The position numbers were made by a program, and so were the translations under genes. A stretch of 64,000 nt of DNA from Geosiphon pyriformis. Its lineage: Eukaryota; Glomeromycota; Glomeromycetes; Archaeosporales; Geosiphonaceae. The stretch is taken from contig JAAOMT010000503.1 of assembly GCA_016748015.1 (NCBI GenBank), forward strand, positions 3,107 to 67,106. Reading direction: 5' to 3'. Positions 35,437-48,038 of this stretch are shown here, piece by piece. Under the pieces are notes generated by a model. The model was not told the DNA's origin, made no database searches, and saw only the letters and a list, made by a program, of their open reading frames with translations. Within the stretch, counting starts at the first letter, position 1, and each line of letters begins with the position of its first letter.

Positions 35437-36951
35437 ACATCTAAAGGGCCTAAGATAGTCACTAAGCAAGCTTTGGGTAAACCTTTGGGCAAAATCAATT
35501 TTCTGGGCAGCGATGATGATGACATCCTCTTGGATGGTCCTGTGGTTTTTCTCCTCCCCCTAAAAAACTTGGTCAATATTTCTGTTAGAAAATCTTTTGC
35601 TCTGAACATCAGTTTGGACAATGTTGTTGGGAAATTTACTCAGGAAAAACTTGTGGTGGTCAGAAAATTATTCTCAAAAATAAATGGTTTTGGGGGGGCT
35701 TCTATCCTCTCAAAATTTGCTGGGATCATTAGAGTGTCATTCACTTCTGATTTGAGCTTAGTGCAGGCTTCCAAAAAAGCTGAGAATGTGAAGATTTTAG
35801 TGAACACTGATCTTAAGAAATCAACTGGTCATTCAAATTGGGCTGTGGTGATAAAAAAAATTCTAGTTGGAACATCAGCTGAGGCTGTGTGTGCTGTACT
35901 GTCCGAATTTAGTATAATTAAGTCAATCAAAATGCAATTAGTGGGGCTGTGACAAAAAGCTGTAGTAGAATTTGAGCAACTGGAGCATACTGATTTGGTC
36001 ACAGCTGAGTGGTCCATCCTGATTGGGAAAGATGCTGTTCATGTGACCAGAGCTGATATTGATAAACAAACATGAGACTCTAGGGATCTGCATAAAGCAC
36101 TGCTTTATACTCTTCCTGTAAGAACCAATGCTCATAATATTTGAGATTATATTGGCTCTGTGGGTGGGAAGACTTGTGTGATTGATTGTCATCCAGTTAC
36201 ATATGCTCAAGCCAGGTGTGCCATTGTTTGTTTTGGGTCAGCTGAATCATTGGATGCTATTATGGACACCACTTCTGTGTTAAAAGGTGTTCATCTTCAT
36301 TGGTCTTGTTTTAGTTCTACTGTGTATGCAGAGTGTAGTAAGGTGGGTCACACCTCTCTGAGCTGTGCCTCTGGTGGGAAAATTTTTTCAGGTGTCATGT
36401 CGGGTTCTTTCAGATGCAGATAAAAGCAAACTGGTGGCCATTTACGCCAAACATTTGGTGCCAGTTTCCTGTCCTGTCTCCTTTGGTGGTGTGTCATGGG
36501 CCAATATTGTTGTTGGGTCTTCCTCTCACTTTCTTTCTGTTTGGAATGGTTTGTTGAATGATGGCTTTTTTTTGGAAATGAAGTCTATCCCACAAGTGTC
36601 TTTGGAGTTGAATGATAGGTTTGCTGCTCTTGAGCGCAGTCTCGCCAGCCTCGCAGAGTGCGTGAATAAGCTGGCTAAGAGGTTGGATGCACTTGAACCA
36701 ACAGTTTCTCAGCTTAGCCCTGGATGTCAGCCATTGGTAACCCCTTCATTACAGAATCAAAGGGCAGATATAGTAATGAGTAAGGGTTCAGGTGTGGCCA
36801 CTAGTGATGGGACTGTTGCGGGAGTGGTAGTAGTTGACTCTTTGGTTGTCTCAAAATTGAAGGAGATGTTAAATAATCTTTCAGTCATGGTTATGAGTCT
36901 TTCAGCTAGAATAGACAATGCTGGTTTGGTTCCTACTACTCATTTTTTTCA

Positions 36952-39900
36952 ATGAGTGAGCTGATTTGGAAAGTTGTTACGTGCAATGTTTGTGGGATAA
37001 ACAACCCTGCTAAGCAAAATGATGTCATTCATTGGCACAAAGACATGAACAATTTAATTTTTACAGAATCTAAACTTAGAGAAAAAGTTCACCCCTGAAT
37101 AACAAACAAGTTCGATGGTGTTCGGGTATTCACTTCTGGTCTAGATTTTGGATATTTGGGTGCAGGTGTTGTGGTCATTATGAACTCTTCTTTGGCTAGA
37201 CATGTGTATAAGATCTTTGAGGTGCCTGGTTGGCTCTTTTCTATTAAATTGCTATTTAAAAATAAACTCTCAATGTCAATTTTGGGACTTTATGCTGGTG
37301 CATCTTTGATGGTTCAGTTTTCTTAAGCTGCTGAGATCAATTCTCTCATTGCTAAAGCTGTTAATGAGTCTTTTTTTGTTGTCCTTGGAGGTAATTTTAA
37401 TGAAGATGAGTCTCATAAGAGTACAAGTTTTAAAAAGTGTCTTGATTTGGGGCTAATTAACTCATTAGCTGGAAGCTCATCTGCCAAGATGCTTACCTGA
37501 GCAAATTCTAGAGGCATTGCAAAAATGATAGATTATGTGTTTGTCTCACTAAACCTGGTCAGTGTAATAGTGTGTGGTGGGATCTCGGATGTTAGTGAAC
37601 ATTTTAACACTAATCACCAGGCTGTTTCTGTGTCTTTGGGTCTGGATAGACTTTTAAATATGGATTTAAACTCTCTTCACAAGCAGACAAACAGAAATTG
37701 TTGGAAGTTTGACATCAAAAATGCCAATGTGGCTAAATAATGTAAGTTCAGAGATGCTATGGCTGCAAATACTTCTATGTTCTCAGAAAAGTTTAGTGAT
37801 GCTATAAGGTATTCAGATCTGGATGCTATGTGGAATATTGTCTGCAAGATTGTAATCTTTTTGGCAGATGGTACATTTAAAAAGAAATGGTTCAAGAGTT
37901 TTAATAGTATTTTTACCAAGAAGTCTTCTAGGTTCTATAAGTTGGAACTGCTGGTTTTTAAGCTGGTCAAAGCTTTGTGTTTAATTTCTAGTAATGAGTT
38001 TGCCTCTTTGTTGAAGCTGTGGGACAAGCTTGATTTTGATAGTGTGTCGGAGGTGAAGTTTCTGTTTCTTTTGGGTTCTGGTTTTAATGTTATTCGTTCT
38101 GTACTGGCCAAAGTGAGGAAGTCATATCAATTCTTCAAGTTATTGGAATCCAAGTGTGCTGAAGAATCTTTCATCAAGCAAACTATTAACAAGAGGATGG
38201 AAAGTTTTGAATTAAACAAAGGTCATACTATCCAAAGTGTGTTAGAGCATCCTTTTCGCAGAGTGGTCTTGGATCATTTTGTTGTGGGAGAAGAGTTAAT
38301 TTTAGAGTCTAATTTGGTTAAATCTAGGGTGGATAAGATTATGGAGGGATGGACCAAGAAACACAGGGTGATATTTGACATATCTAATGATTGGGCTCAC
38401 CAATATCAGCCTCTGAATTATGTGTTTAATAAAGTCTTCTCTGATGTCATGTGTTCAATTGGTTTTGATGAAATATATGTCATTGTTTCGAATCTTCCTG
38501 ATAAAAAAGCTGCAGGCCTTTCTGGCATATTTAATGAATTGTGGAAGCATTGTGATAAGTCAGTCTTGGATATGCTCCTAGCACTCTTGAACTCTTGTTT
38601 GAATAGTGAATCAGTTCCTGGACCTTAGAAGGAAGCTTGGGTTTCGATGATTTCCAAACCATATGAATGGGAAGGTGTTCTCATAAATACCTGTCCTATT
38701 GTTCTGATTGAAACGGCCCACAAGATTCTTTTCAAAGTTCTTTCAAATAGAATTTTTTCGGCTTGTAGCACCTTTGACATTCTTTGTGAAGACAATTTTT
38801 CTGTTTTAAAAGACACAAAAATGCAATCTTCTATTTTCGCCATTGGTTTTGTGGTTAAAGATGTCTTGGAGAAGAACTGAGAACTTTGGCTAGTTTTACA
38901 AGACATACACAAAGCTTATGACTCAGTTGGTTGGAAACATCTCAAGAGGAGTCTGGTCAGAATCAAAATATGTGACAAGTTTATTAGATTTTTTGGTAGT
39001 ATTCACAATGGTCATGTCAACAGAGTGATGATGGACTTTGGTTTGACTGATGGGTATCTAGTTCATGATGGGCTGAACCAGAGAGAAGTTTTCTCGCCTC
39101 TTTTTTGGTGTATATTCTACAATTCACTTTTATGTGAGATTAAAAAACAGAAGAATATGAGTGATTACAGATTGAATTCCCATTTTATCTCCAAAAATGG
39201 TCAGGTAGATCCTCAGGCTGGGTTCACTTCTTTTCTCATTGCCAGTGCTTTTGTAGATAATATGATTTGAATTGGTAACAGCCAGGCTGCTACCCAACAC
39301 ATTTTTGATGTTGCTAGTGAATTTTTCAGGTTTAATAACATTTCCATAAACACCAACAAAATGGTGGCCATCCCTATCAACTGTCAGGTTACAAACCCCA
39401 ATCTGACTATTTGTGGCTCACCTATTTCTATTGCCAAAAGAAGAAAATTTCACCAATATTTGGGTATCTTCTTATTAACTGATGACTTGTCGAAGTCCAG
39501 CTTGGCTAAGACTCATTCAGATGTATGGTTCTTTATGAATCTTGTTTTGAGGAAGGCGGTTTTGGACAAACAGTTTGTGTATTTGGTATCTGCTGTCCTT
39601 TTTTCGATTATTTGTTACAGGACTCAGTTCAGTTATGTTCCTTTCAGTGTGTGTGATAAGTGGAATGCCATGGTTCACAAGGGCTTGAAGTCGAAGTCTG
39701 GACTCCTGCTTGATTTTTCCAGTGATGCACTTTATCATCCCTCTTTGTATGGTCTAAAAACTTTTAAACAGATTCAGGCTGAGAGCAAGTCAGCTTCTGT
39801 CATCTTATTTGCAAATTTTGCTGGGATTTTAGGCTGTTTATTCTCTTACAGATCTTATGATCTCCAGGTTTTTAGTTGGTGGCCCCAATACCCACTGCAG

Positions 39901-41634
39901 TTTCCAGCTCATATTAGTGTTTGTTCTTCAAATAATTTTTTAGCCAGGGTGGTCCATGTTTTTTCTGGATGTGATTTGTCTCTGGACAATTCTCTGGCTG
40001 GTGCTTTTCATTTTTATGGTGACACTTCTATGTCTCTTGTTCTTGGTAAGCATTATTTCTTCAAATGTGTCTCTTCTCTCTGTCACTATAGTATTGCTTT
40101 TATGGAGCAACTCTGTAACCAAAATGGAGTTGTTTTTATTTAGAAGACTTTTAAGAGGTGAAAGTGGTTGGATCCATATGGCCCAGTTCCTGTATGGTTT
40201 AAGACTTCTGTCTGCTTTCTTGATGGTGTAATGTCTCCTCCTGTTAGCTTGCTGCTTGTGAATGTTTGTGCTTCTTCCGATATTTTGCAGTCTCATGTGT
40301 TTGATTTTATTGGCAAAAGTTTGTTGCGTGTTGATGTTGCTCATCTTTCTGTGTTCACGGATGGATCTTTAAGTGGCTTGAGGACTCTTAATATGAAGGC
40401 TGGTGCTGCTGCATATTTTAAAGATGTGGATTTGGGTTTGGGAGTTAAGGTTTCTGGTTTGGTTTCATCTACAATAGTGGAGTTGCAGGCAATTGCTTTG
40501 GCTCTCGAATGTGTTCTCCCCTCTTGTTCAGTCAATCTGTTCTCGGATAGCCAGACAGCTTTGAATGCATGCAGATCTGAATCTTCTTTATTCAGACCAA
40601 ACTTCAGGAATCAGTGTTGGGTTGAACACTACCATATAGTAAATATCATTTGTCAGAAAAATTTAGATGTTAATTGGGTTAAAGTCAAGAGACACTCAGG
40701 TGTTTTGGACAATAAGCAAGCTGATGGTTTTGCTAAGGCTGCGGCTCTGTTGGATTGGCGCTTGCCACATTTGGTTAATGAACACTTTTTGAAGACTGGT
40801 GATACTGTGGTTTTTGGTAATTTTAGACATTTTGTTTGTGATATTTTCTGGTCAGTTCTTTGTGCATGTTGGAAGGTTGGTTTTGGTTCCCAGGTTGTGA
40901 CTAATTGTTTTCATGCTGATATTGATTGGTCCAGGTTGTTTTTGGTTTGGCACCCAGATTTCCACCTGGCTGCTGGCTTTACTAGTTTGCGAACTACTGA
41001 CATCTGTTCATATTTTATAAAGGCTTTGCACTGCCAGCTCCCAGTTGCTGTGCACAAGCATCTTTATAATAAGTATTATCCTAGTGTATTATGTTTGTTT
41101 TGTGGAGATGTTGAGGTTTTGGACCATGTTTTTTTTTGCTTATTTGATGCTGATGATCAGGCTTGTTTAATAAATGCTTATGCCTCTGCTTAGGAGATGT
41201 GTTCTGAGTTGTCTCATTTGTTCTTGTGTGTTTCACAGTTGCTGGCTACTTGTGCTTCTGATGCAGCTATTTGTACTGCTCTGTGTAAAAGCTTTGTTTT
41301 CATTAGTTGGTTTAATAAGGCTGTTTCTGTTTTCAAAGATTCTAAGGTTGCAAGTCTAAATGTTGCTAATTTTGTGCACAATTTGTGCATCGCTTTCTGG
41401 GAAGATTTTTGGCTAGTCCACACCAAGCACTGGGCTTTTATGGAAAAAAGAGGGCTAATCCCACATGATGGCTCCATTTCTGCCTCAATTTCTGGTCCTC
41501 TTTTGGTGCTTTCATCTGGTATTGTTAGATTGCTGGGTATTGTCAAAGCATATGGTGTGGGTTTTGGGTTTTGTAAATCTTGTCTTTTCTTTTCAGGTAT
41601 CAGGGACATAGTTTCTGTTCATATAGGTGTTTAG
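36952..41634 (+). pseudogene. LINE ORF2: endonuclease, RT, RNase H (copy 2)
   Basis: ATG 36952 overlaps the ORF1 stop (ATGA). Order: endonuclease (TESKL, GNFNE about 37390, DYVFV about 37530, FNTNHQA), reverse transcriptase (SKPYEWEGVL about 38650, QDIHKAYDSVGW about 38900, FVDN at about 39250), RNase H (FTDGS about 40350, VELQAIALALE, SDSQ, HSGVLDNKQAD about 40690), C-terminal zinc motif CLFCGDVEVLDHVFFC (about 41090). In-frame stops at 37096, 37327, 37498, 37738, 38626, 38878, 39268, 40141, 40159 and 41191. All four RNase H acidic positions look intact. Most stops replace Trp codons of sister copies; the RT Asp-Asp is Asp-Asn. Confidence 0.92.
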
Positions 41635-41775
41635 TGTTGTTTTGATTGGTCTGAGTGGCTAGTCACGTGTAGAAAATGCATGATTTATACTTAGTTTAGA
41701 TTATTTGTATGAAGTATAGTATTAGGTTGCATTTGAACTTTACTTGTTAAAATAAAAAAAAAACAATTAAAATAA
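41635..41775 (+). other. LINE 3' UTR and A-rich tail (copy 2)
   Basis: Contains GTCTGAGTGGCTAGTCACGT, AGAAAATGCATGATTTATAC and TTAGGTTGCATTTGAACTTT, then repeated A runs. Best-preserved reference for the tails elsewhere in this window. Confidence 0.8.
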
Positions 41776-42660
41776 AAAAAATTTTTTTTAGATAATTACA
41801 AATTATATATATAAACAGTAATATTTTAATTTTATTTAATAATAAAATTTTTAAATAAAATTTTTTTAAATTATTTTTCTTAAATAAAATTCACAGTAAG
41901 TTTTTGTTCTTATTTTATAAAAACTTTGTATTGTTATTTGCTTATTGCTATTTAAAAATAGTTATATTATAAAAAATATTATAATGTTTTATGTTTTTAT
42001 TGTAAGAAAATTAAATTTTTTGATTATTTTTTCATGTAAAATAAATTTTAATGTTTAAAAAAAATTGTTAAAAATATGTGTTGTTTTGTAAAAATTAATA
42101 TTAAATCTGTATTTATTATTAATTTGTATTTTATAGCTGTTTTTTTTATGTATATTTAATAATATATTATATACTGCTTTATACAAAGATTTTGTTTTTA
42201 AAAAATAATATTTAAAAGTTTTATTTGTTTTTAGTAATATTAAAATTGTTGTTGATAAGATTATAAACTTGTTATGTAATTTGAAAATAAGTTACTATAA
42301 TAGAATATAATTAATTTGATTCAGATTTAAAATATTTTTAAAAAAAAATAATTTAATATTTTGTAATAATTTGGTGTTTTTTGTTGTTTGTAATCTATTA
42401 TTATTGCTTTTTAATAGTATTATAAAGTTTTTTAGAATTGTTAAAATATTTGGTATTTATTTTGGTTTATATAAAATATATATATATTTTTTAATATTAA
42501 TTATAATGTTTTTATTAAGATAAATTTGTAGTATTGTTTTAATTGGTCTAAGTAACTGATTATATATAGAAAATATATAATTTATACTTAGTTTAAATTA
42601 TTTAGTTTAATGTATTATACTAAGTAGTATTTGAATCTTATTTATTAAAATAAAAATAAA
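41776..42660 (+). mobile_element. 5'-truncated, decayed LINE stacked behind copy 2
   Basis: From about 41900 the sequence tracks the last part of ORF2 (TCTTATTTTATAAAAACTTT against the copy 2 segment at about 41010) and at 42530-42660 it ends with an A/T-converted version of the same 3' UTR (ATTGGTCTAAGTAACTGATT, TATACTTAGTTTAAATTATT) and another A-rich tail. It starts in or next to the A-rich tail of copy 2. Confidence 0.7.
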
Positions 42661-45540
42661 AAAATATTTAATATTTAATAAAATATATTAGCCAATTATA
42701 TATTAAAGTTAGTAAAATAATATATTATTAAAAAGTTTAAAAATATTAATAATAATATTAATAATAATTAAGAAAAAGAATAAAAATATTTAAAAATACC
42801 AGAATATTTTATATTATTAAAAAGATATATATATAAAAATAGTATTAAAAATAAAAAGCCATTTTTAATTTTACTTTAACAAATTAGTTTAAGTTTTATT
42901 TACTTAAATAATTTTAAAAATTTCACTTTTTAAATTAATAAAAATTATTAAATAAAAATCAAAAAAATTACATAATATTTATTTTATTTAAATTGCTTTT
43001 TAAACAATTAATATTAAAAAAAACATACAAAAATTTTAATATATTAAAAACAATAATTTTTAATTATAATTATTAACAAATATGATTTTTTATTTTTTTA
43101 TTTTGTTTATTTATTTATTTATTTTGTTAAACTAATTAATTAAAAAATAAATATTAAAATTATAATATTATAGATAATCTGATAAAAAATACAAAAATAG
43201 ACATAAAATTAATTTATTAATAATTAAATAATTTATTAAAAAAAAAATATATTGATTGTTATATTATTAAAAAATTTTATTATTTTTTAATATTATTAAT
43301 GCCAAATTATTATTTATTTAGTTGTTAATAAAAATTATTAAATTTTTAATAAGCTTATATATTTTCAAAATATTTTTTATATTTTGAATTATTTGTATTG
43401 TTAAACTTAAAATAAAATGATCAATTTTATGTTAATTGTTTTTTTTTTAATATTTTATAAGTGAAACCCAAATACCACCTAATACATTAATTATTTAAAA
43501 TAGTTATTTTATAGTAAAAATTAAATTTTTTATAAAAATTTTTAACTATAAACTTTTTAATAGTATATAGTTATTTTGCTATAAAAATCAACTTTTTTAC
43601 AAAAAATTTCAACTGTAAACAACTTAATAATATAAAAAAATAAAATAAAAATAAAAATATATAAAGAAAATATTTTTTGTTTAAGTTTAGAATTAACTAA
43701 GTTGTTATTAAAATTGGTAGTTAATTAATTTTAAAATATTTGTCAAAATTTATAAATTTTAACCAATTTTATTTTATTTGTAATATCTAATTAATTAATA
43801 TATTTTATTTAAAGTAAAATATATTTTTTTAAAAAAAAAAGCCTTTTGGTTTTTTTTGGTTTAAAATTAATTATCAAAAACAATATTAAGCTTTTTTATA
43901 TAAAATTTACATCTTAAGTTTTTTTAAATATTATTATATAAATTAAATTTATTAAATTATTATTATTATTATTTAACTTTTAAAATTGCAAAATTTTTTG
44001 TGGTTTTTATATTTAATTTTGTTTTATTGTTATTATTTTTTATAATGTTTTTTTAAAACTATTATAAATAATATTAATAAGGATTAATATTTTTTTTTAA
44101 TTAAAAAAATAATTGATTCAAAAAATAATTTTAAAACCAAACTAATAAATTTTTATTTGGTTATATTGCTTTTAAAATTAATAAGCCGGTTTTTTAAATA
44201 TATAATTACTATTTGCTTTATTTTTTAATTTTTTAATTCTGTTTAATAATTAAAAAACTTTAATTAATAGTGTTGTTTTAAGTATTAAGATTTAAATTAT
44301 TTCGTTTTAAATTATAAGATATTTCTGTTTTTTTTTTTAAGATTTTGACAAAATTTGTAATTGATTACAAATTTTTACAAGTTGTTTTATTAATATAAAA
44401 TTATATATAAAAGCTACTGTTTTTTTGGTTATTTTTAAAAAAAACTGTTTAAAAATGTTAATTTTAAGAAAATATAATATAAATAGATTATTTAATAATA
44501 ATATGTTTAATATTAATTTAAAAATATTTTAATAAAAATATTTTGCTAAAATAATAATTTTTTAGAAGTTTTAAGCTTTTAATATTAAATTTAAATACAA
44601 ATAAACCTATTATATAATTAACTAATTTGGTTTTTAATAATAATAATAATAATAATAATAATATAAAAAATTCATATTTAATAAATCTGCTTTAATAAAT
44701 TTAATTTAAATTAACTTAAATAATTAGTTATATATAAAAAACACATGAATTATAAGATTTTAAAATAACAAATTTTTTAAATATTATTATATAAATTAAA
44801 TTTGTTAAATTACTTTTTTTATTATTTTAAAAATTGTAAAATCTGTTAAAATTTTTTAAATGTGTTGTTATTATATTTTGTAATAATTTATTTTAATATA
44901 TTTTTAAAATATTTTATAAAATTGTTATTTTTTAATTTAAGTTTTAATAATTTGTAATAATATTATATTATTTAATTTAAAAATCAGTCTTGTTAACTTT
45001 AATTTTTTAAAAAAAACAATTTTAAAATTTTTTTAAATTAAATTAATTATTTTGGTTATATGTAAAATAATATATAAACTGTATTTAATTTAAAGCTTTT
45101 AATTATATTATACTCATTAATATAAAAAAAATTATTGTTTTAAAAAACATTTTGGTTATAAATAATAATATTGCAAATGTTAAAGTTTAAAAAAATAAAA
45201 AAAACTTGTTTTTTTAAATACTTAAATTTAGAATTTAGCTTTAGTTAAAAAAATTTTTATTTGTTATTTTTTAAAAATATAAAGTTCTTTTAAAATACTT
45301 ATTTGTTAATTGTAATAATATATTTAACAATATATTAAAACATATTTTTTTTAATAAAATTAAGAATACTGTAAAAATTTTAATCAACACTTTTAAGTAT
45401 TTTCTAAATTTAAAATAATTTTAATATAATTATAGCTTATTGAATTAAAAAAAACCTATGTTAAATATTTAAAACTATTAAGACTAAATTTAGCAATAAT
45501 TAGGTTTAATCTTAACATATGTTTAAACATATATATATAT
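42661..45540. repeat. AT-rich decayed repeats with a minus-strand LINE tail
   Basis: No frame survives. The reverse complement of 43445-43510 matches the LINE tail (ATTAATGTATTAGGTGGTAT, then TTGGGTTTCACTTATAAA), implying a decayed minus-strand LINE extending to higher coordinates. An (AAT)n run is at 44635-44662 and (AT)n at 45531-45546. Confidence 0.5.
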
Positions 45541-45954
45541 ATATATTGTAACTTGTTGGATCACACTTTGTTAAAACATTTCAAATATTTTTGCGAATTT
45601 CAAATCGATTCAAGATAAAAAATAAAAAATTAAATTTTATTGAATTGCCAAAAAATTGTTCTATAAACATTTGCTATTTTGACAAAATGTATTTGCACAT
45701 TTTTTAAGATTCAAATATCTTTTTTTAGGATTCTATAAAGCAATTACAGAAAAATAAAATTATAAAAAATCTTTCTAATTACTCTTTGACACGAAAACCT
45801 AAAAACCAGATTTCTGATTCTTTACATAACAATTGTCCAGAATTTATCATAAAAACCCTTCAATATGTCCTTGAACAGGGGATCAAAAAATGCCCGATTC
45901 TGCAGCAAATTCTACTTTAGCGATTGTTCCTCAAAATGTTCGATTTAGCCGAAT

Positions 45955-46839
45955 TTATCTAGTTTTTTGCCCTATTGGCATGTTGGTGATATTTTCATCT
46001 TCTCTGAAAACCTTTTTGCCCTTTTTTAATTTGGGCTTAAGTGATTCTGTAAATCGGGGAAAGGAAAAGAATAAAGATTAATAAATATAAAGAATGGAGA
46101 TAAAATAAAAGGTTCACATCATTGGAGAGATACTAACTCTGGAGATTTTTTCCTCTTAGCTCAGTATCCAAATTTTTTAAGGGTTTATCAAAATCTTGCC
46201 CCAGGGGCTCTGCACTTTCGTCTTCATGTTCCGGGTTGACTTTTTTGCGCCAAATCTTGGTATTCTTGATGGGTAGTTTGATAACTTTTGATTGTATTGT
46301 GGTTTGCCTTATAATGTTTGTTCCAAAATCGCACAATTTTTTAGGCTTCTTATAATTGTGTTCGGATTCAATCTGATCCTCTTGATCGGATTCATGCTTG
46401 GTACGCTTAAGACAATTTTTCCGAGGCCTTAAGGTGGTAACTGTGGGTGTTTGAAGAAGAGTTGTTTGTTTTTTGTCCAACCCGACAAATCTTTCACAGA
46501 TCTCTGCCCATTTGTCTGCTTCAGCCAAAATATGATAATCAAATACTTCATTCCATTCTTTTCCAACATCCGACACGTTTACTAGAATTGCATGTCCTCC
46601 CTTCTCATGGACTGCTTGAGCCACCTTTTTTATTAAATTTTTTAGTCCATAGACTTTAAGACTGGTCCCGAGTACTAGCAAAAAATCTGGCTTCTTCTTG
46701 AGATCAGCTTGAATACACTTTTGAACATGTGTTCCACGGCCATAATCCTCAATATCATTATAAAGCGTTATGTTGGGTTGTAAAGCTCCAACTTGATGTC
46801 GTCGTTTCCCTTGCGCTTTTCTTGTTGTCTCTTATATTG

Positions 46840-46874
<35 letters not shown>

Positions 46875-47579
46875 AAAATTCTCTCGTTAATAATTATCAA
46901 AGGGCATATAATTAAATAAAGCCAAGACTCAGTCTACGCTCCTACCACGTATTTCGCATTCCGGACATGTCGGAGGTTCACCACTTTTGAAAATGTCTGT
47001 GTGTTCATTTGTGAACTGAGTTGTATACCTGCAAATGTTGCAGAATACCTCGGCCATATTTCCATGCAGTTGAACGGCTTCAAGGCCAATGATTGCCTCT
47101 AAATTATCTACATTTTGAGTATAATAACGTAATAGTGTCTTGTTTTCAGCGAGACGTTTGAAAAAACAGTGTGCTTTGGTCGGTTGGGCGTATGTGATTA
47201 CGTTCCGTAGTTCCCCCATAAATGTGTAGAAAATCTTTGCCGTTCTATGGTTATTCAAGGAGACTCTATCAAAAAGCTGTTGGCCAGTGATTTTTTCGTT
47301 AGGAAAGCGTCTTTTGATCAGTTCGTGCAGCCCGTCTTTTGATCGGAAATCCTGTTTCAAAGACAAATTAAGTTGAGGAAAAAAGACCAAAAGTAAAAAT
47401 AAAAAGGCGCGCGTCTTTTTTCTTTTACAATTTTCTAATCAAGACAACGGAATTACCGGAATTCCAGAACCGGTCGAAACACCTGCTCCAGTAACAATGA
47501 TAATTTTTTTTGCACGATTAAGCAACCAAGAAAGTTCTTGGATTGTTTTATGGTTCTCGACAAGGGTTAATTTCTCCAT
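45955..47579 (-). CDS. HST4: Sir2-family NAD-dependent deacetylase, Hst3/Hst4 type
   Basis: Spliced model (minus): 47579-47457, 47351-46946, 46830-46138, 46046-45955, giving 437 residues with in-phase GT-AG introns. Residues 31-44 carry the NAD-binding GAGVSTGSGIPDFR; TQNVDNLE about 119-126; catalytic His137 in LHGN; zinc ligands Cys145, Cys148, Cys170 and Cys173; later GALQPNITLYNDIEDYG and LVLGTSLKVYG complete the Rossmann fold. The long acidic/basic C-terminal tail and the GALQPN...ND wording fit the fungal Hst3/Hst4 branch, which removes H3K56 acetyl groups in the nucleus to protect genome stability; the exact subclass is inference. The fourth exon is supported by a GTTAGT donor and TTTACAG acceptor; reading through instead would stop at 46133. 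Confidence 0.88.
46840..46870. repeat. (GAT)n microsatellite in sirtuin intron 2
   Basis: Nine or so GAT/ATG units within the 115-bp second intron; unlikely to affect the protein. Confidence 0.8.
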
Positions 47580-48038
47580 AACAATTCAGTAAAAAAAATT
47601 ATTTTTAAAAGTTATACGAATAAAGGTACGAACTGATAGCGTGGTAGTGTGGTAGTTGAATAGTTTTAGTTTTTCTTTAGAGGGATAAATAGTTCTACGA
47701 AAGCAAAAGTGCCACGAGAAGGTATCCTGCGAGGAAGTTAGTTAGCAATAGACAGGACGCGTCTTGAAATTTATTCAAGTTCCATAATACAGAAAATAAT
47801 GCTAGACGATCTTTCAGATTATCGATATCGTTAGCCTAATTATTATTTATCGTTTTTTATTGAATAAGAGGTGCAAAAGGTTTTGTTTACAGAATTCCTG
47901 TATACCCAATTAATATGACTAGTTAAACCAACAAAATGAGCCAATAGTTAAATGAATTAATAAAGAGGCTCAAAATTTCCCGGTTAAAAATAATTACAAG
48001 AGTATAATAATTTTTTGAATCATTCACTCATTTAGAAA
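47580..48038. other. Spacer between NDUFV1 and the sirtuin gene
   Basis: About 460 bp between two minus-strand genes. It should contain the NDUFV1 3' UTR and the sirtuin promoter; no open frame or clear motif. Confidence 0.5.

Larger units (their letters stand above)
34156..36955 (+). pseudogene. LINE ORF1 gag-like protein (copy 2), LTR-interrupted
   Basis: N-terminal basic, Ser/Lys-rich part (KKSAKGFSADTISKDVAP), then, after removing the LTR and one ACAT, the frame continues in phase through GKPLGKINFLGSDDDD, an RRM-like region, a knuckle region YAECSKVGHTSLSC in which the first zinc ligand Cys is Tyr, and a coiled coil (LNDRFAALERSLASLAECV). Stops occur at about 35950, 36073 and 36142 at codons expected to be Trp, and a one-base indel near 36395 shifts frame before the C-terminal half. 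Stop TGA 36953-36955 overlaps the ORF2 start. Family role is nucleic-acid binding in the retrotransposon ribonucleoprotein. Confidence 0.82.
34091..41770 (+). mobile_element. LINE copy 2, near full length, interrupted by a solo LTR
   Basis: Contains ORF1 from its probable N-terminus (ATG about 34156), ORF2 with all domains, a 3' UTR and an A-rich tail. ORF1 is split by a 1,013-bp LTR (34424-35436). ORF2 keeps a single reading frame from 36952 to 41634 with only in-frame stops and no net frameshift. The RT motif reads FVDN and the endonuclease motif GNFN, so both enzymes are predicted inactive. The 5' limit is approximate. Confidence 0.88.
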
